This document shows, one piece after another, positions 13,879-19,131 of a stretch of 19,131 nt of DNA. How positions within the stretch are numbered: the stretch's first letter is position 1; each line of letters begins with the position of its first letter. The notes beneath the pieces were generated by a model that was not told where the DNA came from, searched no databases, and was given only the letters and a program-made list of their open reading frames with translations. Origin of the DNA: Planctomycetota bacterium (GTDB lineage Bacteria > Planctomycetota > Planctomycetia > Pirellulales > Pirellulaceae); the NCBI GenBank assembly GCA_026692885.1, contig JAPLNJ010001103.1, positions 1 through 19,131 on the forward strand, in the 5' to 3' direction. A program made the position numbers and the translations under genes.

Positions 13879-14047
13879 TCGCTCGAAGTCTTGGAAAGGC
13901 GGGCAAGAGGGAAGCAATAGGCGGGGGTCACATCGCAACGTGAGAATACGGAAAGATCCTGCAAAGCTACGAGGACAGCTACCGAAGTTATTGTCGGGCG
14001 AGGTCCGTGCAAAGGACGCCGAACGAACCATCGAAAGGAACACATGA
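13871..14047 (+). pseudogene. hsdS remnant (C-terminal end)
   Basis: A 58-codon frame from the ATG at 13871 ends LRGQLPKLLSGEVRAKDAERTIERNT. LPKLLSGE(I/V)R is the typical end of type I specificity subunits. The DNA recognition domains are absent and the first 30 codons look random. It overlaps the ORF6N stop at its start and the DUF262 start at its end (ATGA), so it may now act only as a translational link between the two neighbours. Confidence 0.75.
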
Positions 14048-15810
14048 GCGAACTCAAGACGTGCTTCAAGCGGGTAGACTACGATCTGTCTGGCCTACTT
14101 CACTACATCGACATCGGCGACATCGGCCTGCCGGAGATCCAGCGGCCATTCGTGTGGTCCAACGCCAAGGTGAGGGACTTGTTCGATTCCATGTATCGTG
14201 GTTTTCCGGTGGGCTACCTGCTCTTCTGGGAGAACGCACAGAGCAATGGAGCGAAACAGATCGGCGTGACTGTCAAACAGCACACCGTGCCCTCGCGGCT
14301 GATCGTGGACGGTCAGCAGCGGCTCACGTCGCTTTACGCGGTCTTTCGGGGCCGCAAGGTGTTCGACGAGGATTACCGCGAACGGCAAATCGAGATTGCC
14401 TTTCGGCCTCGCGATGGGAAGTTCGAGGTGGCCGATGCTGCCATCCGCCGTGATGTCGAGTGGATTCCGAATATTTCGGAATTATGGGCGTCCGGTAAGT
14501 CCAGCTACCTGTTGGTGAAGGGCTTCCTGGAGGCAGTACGCAGCAAGGTTGAGCTGACGAGCGAAGAAGAAGAGCAGATCAGCCACAACCTGGACCGCCT
14601 CTTCGATCTACAGAAGTACCCGTTCACCGCGTTGGAGATCGCGCCGACCGTCGAAGAAGAACAGGTGGCAGACATCTTCGTGCGCATCAACAGCGAAGGC
14701 GTGAAGCTCAATCAGGCGGACTTCATCCTGACCCTGCTCTCCGTGTTCTGGGACGACGGACGGCACGCCCTTGAGCAGTTCTGCCGTGCTTCGCGTCAAG
14801 TGCCCGTCACGGGTGCCGGGCCGTCTCCGTTCAACCATTTCATCGAACCAGCTCCGGATCAACTTCTGCGGGTTTCGGTCGCGCTCGGGTTTGAACGCGG
14901 ACGCTTGAAGAGCGTATATCAGGTCCTGCGTGGAAAGAACGTGGACACTGGTGAATTTTCCAACGAGCGGCGGGACTCACAGTTCAAAGTGCTGCAGGAG
15001 GCGCAGGCAGAAGTTCTCGACCTGACCCATTGGCACCAGTTCCTGAGCGCCCTTGTGGGGGCGGGCTACCGCAGCCGTGAGATGATCTCGTCGCAGAGCG
15101 CGTTGCTCTATGCCTATGCCTTCTACCTGATTGGCCACATTCGGTTCCAAGTGCCGGAGCACGTGCTGCAGAAGGCTATCGGCCGGTGGTTCTTCTTCTC
15201 TAGCCTGACAGGCCGCTACACCGGTTCTCCCGAGTCGGTGATGGACGGCGACCTTAACCGCCTCAAAGGCGTAAAGTGCGCAACCGAATTCGCCCACATA
15301 ATCGACGACATCGTCGCGTCCGAGTTGACCAATGACTATTGGACGATCACTCTGCCGGCGAATCTCGATAGTTCCTCGGCGCGGAATCCGCAACTGTTCG
15401 CCTACGTGGCCGCCCAGAACCGCCTGGGCGCTCCCGTGCTGTTCTCGCATAAGAAGGTCGGGGAATTGATCGATCCGGCCTTGCAGACCAAGAAGAAGGC
15501 CCTGGAGCGTCATCATCTCTTCCCGCGGGCATGGCTGGAGAAAGAGGGGGTGAAGGATATGAAACTGATTAACCAGATGGCCAACTACGCATTGCTCGAA
15601 TGGCCCGAAAACCTAGCGATCAGCGACGCGCCCCCATCCAAGTACGTGCCTGAAATCCAGGGCCGCTTCTCCGCCGCCAAGTGGGACACCATGCAGGAGC
15701 TACACGCCTTGCCTGACGGCTGGGAAAAGATGGACTATCCCGTGTTTCTCGATGAACGTCGCAAGTCGATGGCAGCAATCATCCGCCGAGGTTTCGACAC
15801 GTTGAGGTAG
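14044..15810 (+). CDS. DUF262-HNH protein (GmrSD-like restriction family)
   Basis: A 588-residue protein. The N-terminal DUF262/GmrS-like domain shows LPEIQRPFVW (29-38), LFDSMYRGFPVGYLLFW and the nucleotide-related motif VDGQQRLTSL (88-97), then FVRINSEGVKLNQADFILTLL. The C-terminal part has an HNH-type nuclease signature: HHLFPRAWL (490-498) followed by NQMANYALLEWPENLAISD. Full-length GmrSD proteins use NTP to cut modified phage DNA; this shorter version keeps both motif sets and is plausibly a defence nuclease, though the substrate is unknown. AAGGA lies 6 bases before the ATG. It overlaps the hsdS remnant by 4 nt and is followed 5 bases later by the hsdR fragment, i.e. it sits inside the former type I operon. 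Confidence 0.88.
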   Translation: MSELKTCFKRVDYDLSGLLHYIDIGDIGLPEIQRPFVWSNAKVRDLFDSMYRGFPVGYLLFWENAQSNGAKQIGVTVKQHTVPSRLIVDGQQRLTSLYAVFRGRKVFDEDYRERQIEIAFRPRDGKFEVADAAIRRDVEWIPNISELWASGKSSYLLVKGFLEAVRSKVELTSEEEEQISHNLDRLFDLQKYPFTALEIAPTVEEEQVADIFVRINSEGVKLNQADFILTLLSVFWDDGRHALEQFCRASRQVPVTGAGPSPFNHFIEPAPDQLLRVSVALGFERGRLKSVYQVLRGKNVDTGEFSNERRDSQFKVLQEAQAEVLDLTHWHQFLSALVGAGYRSREMISSQSALLYAYAFYLIGHIRFQVPEHVLQKAIGRWFFFSSLTGRYTGSPESVMDGDLNRLKGVKCATEFAHIIDDIVASELTNDYWTITLPANLDSSSARNPQLFAYVAAQNRLGAPVLFSHKKVGELIDPALQTKKKALERHHLFPRAWLEKEGVKDMKLINQMANYALLEWPENLAISDAPPSKYVPEIQGRFSAAKWDTMQELHALPDGWEKMDYPVFLDERRKSMAAIIRRGFDTLR

Positions 15811-15815
15811 CGAGC

Positions 15816-16229
15816 ATGTCCGAGATTACCGAGTCGATTCTCGAAGAAGCCGCCCTGTCGTGGTTCTCGGAGTTGAGCTACGCGGTCCAGCATGGTCCTG
15901 CCCTCGCACCTGGTGAAGCGGCGGCCGAAGGCGAGTCCTTCGGCGACGTGGTGTTGATCCAGCGGCGACGAGATGCGATCGACCGGCTGAATCCCAAGAT
16001 TCCGCATGAAGCCCGCGACGAGGCGTTGCGGAAAGTGGTGCGGCCCGATTCGCCATCGCTGGTGGGGAACAACCGCAAGTTCCAGGCGATGTTGCGGGAT
16101 GCGGTCGAAGTGGAGTACCGGCGACGGGATGGAACTCTTGTCACCCTCCGTGACGCCCTGCTGCCGAAGCTGCTGTCGGGCGAGATCCGCGTCCCGGAGT
16201 CGCAGCAAATGGTGGGGAGGTGCGTTTAG
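15816..16229 (+). pseudogene. Chimera: HsdR N-terminus joined to HsdS C-terminus
   Basis: An open 137-codon frame. Residues 1-106 match the start of type I restriction subunit R (SEITESILEEAALSWFSELSYAVQHGP, LNPKIPHEARDEALRKVVRPDSPSLV, VEVEYRRRDG). Residues 108-131 are an HsdS ending (LVTLRDALLPKLLSGEIRVPES). The nuclease, helicase and translocase parts of HsdR (about 900 residues) are missing. The join near position 16131 keeps the frame, so a short protein could still be made, but it cannot restrict DNA. It is probably a deletion or recombination product; a real gene function is not expected. Confidence 0.82.
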
Positions 16230-16231
16230 GC

Positions 16232-17641
16232 ATGGCGACTACCCCCGCACAGATCGACCGGTGGCGGCAGGCTCGATCGGAGCACGAACGGCTGGAGTTC
16301 AAGGAAGCCAAGGCCCAGTTCGACAACCGCAAGCTCTACGAATACTGCGTGGCTCTCGCCAATGAGGGCGGGGGTTACCTGCTGCTCGGTGTGGCAGACA
16401 AGCCGCCGCGCCCGGTGGTGGGCACGCAGGCGTTCAACGACCCCGTCGCGATGACAGAAAAGCTCTTCAACGCGATTGGCTTCCGCGTGGATATCGAAGA
16501 AGTCTCGCATCCCGACGGCAGGGTTCTCGTGTTTCACATTCCATCCCGGCCGCGTGGGACCGCTTATCACCTGGAGGGGAAGTACCTGATGCGGGCAGGT
16601 GGATCTCTGGTGGCGATGAGCGAAGATCAACTGCGACGAATCTTCGCGGAAGGTGAACCGGACTGGCTGGAAGAGCACACACAAGCGGGCATGGATGCGC
16701 AGCAGGTTGTCGACTTGCTCGACACCCAGGCGTTTTTCGAGCTACTGAAGTTGCCATACCCTACGGACCGCGCGGGCGTCATGGACCGATTGACGCACGA
16801 ACGGCTGGTGGATGAGGCAGACGGCGCCTACGCGATACGGCGTCTGGGTGGCTTGTTGTTGGCGAAACGACTGGAGGATTTCCCCGATTTGGCTCGCAAA
16901 GCCGCCAGGGTCGTGGTCTATACGGGTACGTCAAAACTGGAAACGCGGCTGGATCAAACGGGCACGAAGGGGTATGCGGCGGGGTTCCAGGGACTGGTTG
17001 GGTTCGTGATGAATCAGTTGCCTCAGAACGAGGTGGTCGAGGATGCCATTCGCAAGGAGGTCAAACTGGTGCCCGATATCGTGATCCGCGAACTGGTGGC
17101 CAACGCGCTGATCCACCAAGACCTGACGATACCTGGAACGTCGGTGATGGTGGAGGTCTACTCCAACCGCGTCGAGATTTCCAACCCCGGCGAACCGGTC
17201 GTGCCGGTCGAACGCTTCATCGACGGGTACCAGTCCCGCAACGAGCGACTCGCCGACGTCATGCGGCGCATGGGTATCTGCGAGGAGAAGAGCAGCGGAA
17301 TCGACAAGGTAGTGCGTGCGGCCGAGGTGTACCAACTGCCGGCGCCCGATTTCCACGCAGGATACCGACGTACCATCGTAACCATCTACGGTCCAAAGGA
17401 CTTCGAGGCGATGGACCGGAACGACCGAATCCGAGCCTGCTATCAACACTGCGCACTGAAGTGGGTGATGACGGAACGAATGACCAATCAGTCCCTGCGC
17501 GAGCGGTTCACGCTCCCGGAAAGCAAGAGTGCTGTGATTTCCCAGATTATTGCGGCGACGATCGATGCGGGACTCATCAAACCGGATCAATCGGTAGGAA
17601 GCTCCAAAAAGTTCGCGAGATACCTTCCTTTCTGGGCGTGA
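16232..17641 (+). CDS. AlbA_2 (Schlafen-like) and ATPase-domain protein
   Basis: A 469-residue protein of the 'ATP-binding / RecG-like transcriptional regulator' family. The N-terminal AlbA_2 domain has LEFKEAK (21-27) and ALANEGGGYLLLGV (41-54). A GHKL-type ATPase fold follows, with the N-box ELVANALIHQD (287-297) and the G1-like box ISNPG (316-320), then GIDKV. A C-terminal winged helix occupies about 400-469 (LRERFTLPESKSAVISQIIAATIDAGLI). Members occur often in or beside type I restriction operons; their role there is not settled. The ATG at 16232 is chosen because GGGGAGG lies 11 bases upstream; a GTG at 16220 lacks a ribosome site. It begins 2 bases after the hsdR/hsdS chimera. Confidence 0.88.
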   Translation: MATTPAQIDRWRQARSEHERLEFKEAKAQFDNRKLYEYCVALANEGGGYLLLGVADKPPRPVVGTQAFNDPVAMTEKLFNAIGFRVDIEEVSHPDGRVLVFHIPSRPRGTAYHLEGKYLMRAGGSLVAMSEDQLRRIFAEGEPDWLEEHTQAGMDAQQVVDLLDTQAFFELLKLPYPTDRAGVMDRLTHERLVDEADGAYAIRRLGGLLLAKRLEDFPDLARKAARVVVYTGTSKLETRLDQTGTKGYAAGFQGLVGFVMNQLPQNEVVEDAIRKEVKLVPDIVIRELVANALIHQDLTIPGTSVMVEVYSNRVEISNPGEPVVPVERFIDGYQSRNERLADVMRRMGICEEKSSGIDKVVRAAEVYQLPAPDFHAGYRRTIVTIYGPKDFEAMDRNDRIRACYQHCALKWVMTERMTNQSLRERFTLPESKSAVISQIIAATIDAGLIKPDQSVGSSKKFARYLPFWA

Positions 17642-17859
17642 CTCTATTTAAGCCGTTGGCCTCTGACGCTGACTTGATCGCCGTAACTTATTGTCCACAA
17701 GCTAGTTGCTTATTTAAGCGTTAACCCGCGCCGACCGCTTCCGTCTACGAATCGACCCTCGAACCCGGGTCCGGTCAGAGTTCGCGGAACTCGCCTCCTT
17801 GGCGCCGCCCCACTAGCAGTCTTTCAATTCTGTTCCAGTTCTCTTGCGGCCACTTGGTG
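17642..17859. other. Convergent intergenic region
   Basis: About 220 bases between the converging AlbA_2 gene and the minus-strand membrane-protein gene. The only pattern noticed is a short repeated motif tatttaagc (near 17645 and 17712). No hairpin terminator, tRNA or small gene is evident. Confidence 0.5.
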
Positions 17860-19131
17860 CTAGAACAGCCGGTTGACAATCTCCAGGGATTTCCCTTCGA
17901 GTTGCGCCGCGGGAAGCGTCAATTCGATTTGCACTTGACCCCTGGACGCGGAGACCTGCGTTTGCGTCAGCACCTGCCTGAGGGATTGCGGTGTCTTGGG
18001 GTCTTGAGCCTCGGCGAGCAGCGAACTCTGCAACGAGGTTTGAAGTTCGTCACCGGTCCGTGAGTCGCCGAGGTGGAACGTCCGCGTCAGGCAGATCTGG
18101 TCACCATACCGAAAACTCGCGGTTGTTCCGCGAACCATGTCGGCCAAGTGGCTGGGCACCTGCAGACCGTCTTTCAACACCGGGGCCGGCCCGCGGGCGG
18201 AGATCACCACGCTGGTGGCGGAGAGATCCGCGGCTTGCAGGTACGCACGCAACGGTTCCGCGATCCCGTGCGACCAGCGTCCCAAGACTTGACGCACCAA
18301 TTCCGTCTCGCCGTTGATGACTACCTGAGGTTCCGGAAACGCAATCACCGTCGGTCCAAGGGAGTAAAGGGGCACACCGCCAATCGTCTCCAGCGGGCCG
18401 GCGGACTTCCTGCGGCTGCGGAACGGGTGCAAGTCCGCCACGACTTGGGCCTGCACGGCACGCGACAGTTGGTAGACCACCACCATCCCGGACCCGTCCG
18501 CTGCCCGGCCCGCGTTCACGCGTTCCACATCCTCGTCGCGCAACCCCGCATTGCGTAGGAACAGGCGGCAGCGCTCAACCAACATCAGGCCCGGCAGTTC
18601 CTCCGGCACTTTCTCCGGCCGTTTCTGCCGTGTCGAGGCAACACCGCTCGGCGGCAAATCACTCCACTTCAGCGAGACCACCAGATCACAGTCGCGCGGT
18701 AGATAGCGAGCCTGGGGTGGGCCAGAGGAACCCGATAACAGCCAGGTGCCTCCCACGGACAAGGCGATGGCCACCAGCACCGCGGCCACCACCGACAGCG
18801 CGAAACCTCGCCCTTTCGCGAGCGAGGGTTGCGCGGTCCGCTGGTACGCCGGTTGTACGCGAATGGCGCCCGACTTCTTCGCAGACGCTGAAGTCCTTCT
18901 CGCCGTCCGTGAGGTCTGCTTCGGAGGTTCAGCGATCGCCGTCGCGCAGTTCTCCCTGAACGGGACAAAGCCCGACGGCGGTGTATCCTGGGGATCAACC
19001 AATAGGTCGACATCCGAGTTGCCAACGGGCTGCTCCTCGGCGGCCTTGATTTCGTCGGAGTTCGATTCTTGCGTCGGCGGGGAGGGCGAGGCTCCTGCCG
19101 AGCCGCGCGTCGTCACCGGCTCGGCAGGAGC
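17860..19131 (-). CDS. Unknown single-pass membrane protein, start uncertain
   Basis: A reading frame of about 418 residues from GTG at 19116; the frame stays open to the window edge, so the true start may lie outside. The first 100 residues are polar, Ser/Pro/Glu-rich and probably cytoplasmic. A basic stretch (SLAKGRGF) precedes one membrane helix (about 104-127, LSVVAAVLVAIALSVGGTWLL). The remaining 290 residues would face outward and include RYLPRDCDLVVSLKWSDL and FPEPQVVINGETELVRQVLG, mixed alpha/beta and without catalytic motifs I recognise. The extreme N-terminus (GSAGASPSPP) is encoded by a palindromic repeat, so it may be repeat-derived or non-coding. The family is unknown. Confidence 0.65.
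   Translation of the reverse strand, partial: APAEPVTTRGSAGASPSPPTQESNSDEIKAAEEQPVGNSDVDLLVDPQDTPPSGFVPFRENCATAIAEPPKQTSRTARRTSASAKKSGAIRVQPAYQRTAQPSLAKGRGFALSVVAAVLVAIALSVGGTWLLSGSSGPPQARYLPRDCDLVVSLKWSDLPPSGVASTRQKRPEKVPEELPGLMLVERCRLFLRNAGLRDEDVERVNAGRAADGSGMVVVYQLSRAVQAQVVADLHPFRSRRKSAGPLETIGGVPLYSLGPTVIAFPEPQVVINGETELVRQVLGRWSHGIAEPLRAYLQAADLSATSVVISARGPAPVLKDGLQVPSHLADMVRGTTASFRYGDQICLTRTFHLGDSRTGDELQTSLQSSLLAEAQDPKTPQSLRQVLTQTQVSASRGQVQIELTLPAAQLEGKSLEIVNRLF
19091..19131. repeat. Palindrome at the window edge, 14-bp arms
   Basis: gctcctgccgagcc (19091-19104) and its exact complement (19118-19131) around a 13-nt loop. It probably continues past the edge, since the preceding bases (ggggagggcgag) could pair with sequence outside. 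It overlaps the 5' part of the membrane-protein frame. Confidence 0.75.

Noticed and set aside
17735..17800. Stretch on the minus strand resembling a tRNA T-arm (gggttcgaggg)
   Set aside because: No acceptor stem, anticodon arm or CCA end could be built around it.

Overview
The window looks like a GC-rich chromosome segment from a Planctomycetota-type bacterium (Pirellulales-like). That is an inference from the number of long intergenic palindromes, the gene content and the divergence of the type VI genes; no marker gene is present to prove it. The layout has four parts.

(1) Type VI secretion locus, split in two. At the left edge is the 5' two-thirds of clpV/tssH (minus strand, runs off the window). 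On the plus strand from about 6.2 kb come an unknown protein, a FliA-like sigma factor overlapping it by 4 nt, tssA, tssB, tssC and tagJ/impE, then a small Rieske ferredoxin. ClpV disassembles the contractile TssB/TssC sheath, TssA guides its assembly, and TagJ is a ClpV-associated accessory. The sigma factor may switch the cluster on.

(2) Inserted between clpV and that operon is a complete 4,104-bp transposon (2029-6132). It has perfect 39-bp terminal inverted repeats, an 8-bp target duplication (aagacgcg on both sides) and an IS1-family DDE transposase. Its passengers are a two-TM protein, a ribbon-helix-helix regulator, a beta-class DNA methyltransferase fused to an Mrr-like PD-(D/E)XK nuclease domain, and a small winged-helix-like protein. 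The regulator and methyltransferase overlap by 1 nt, and their promoter lies back to back with the transposase promoter. This is the most interesting unit in the window: an IS1-type transporter element carrying what may be a one-chain restriction-modification enzyme.

(3) 12.4-17.6 kb is an eroded type I restriction-modification locus. The hsdM, hsdS and hsdR genes survive only as end fragments (hsdM N-terminus joined to its C-terminus, an hsdS C-terminus, and an hsdR N-terminus joined to an hsdS C-terminus). Three intact accessory genes remain between them: an ORF6N/KilA-N protein, a DUF262-HNH (GmrSD-like) protein and an AlbA_2/ATPase protein. Four palindromes of one design (arms around an invariant 3-bp spacer) lie upstream of and inside the ORF6N gene.

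(4) The right end holds a minus-strand gene for an unknown single-pass membrane protein, which begins in or beyond a palindromic repeat at the window edge. The intergenic spaces contain several unrelated palindrome families, including a tandem pair of MITE-like elements between tssC and tagJ. No rRNA, tRNA or CRISPR was seen.
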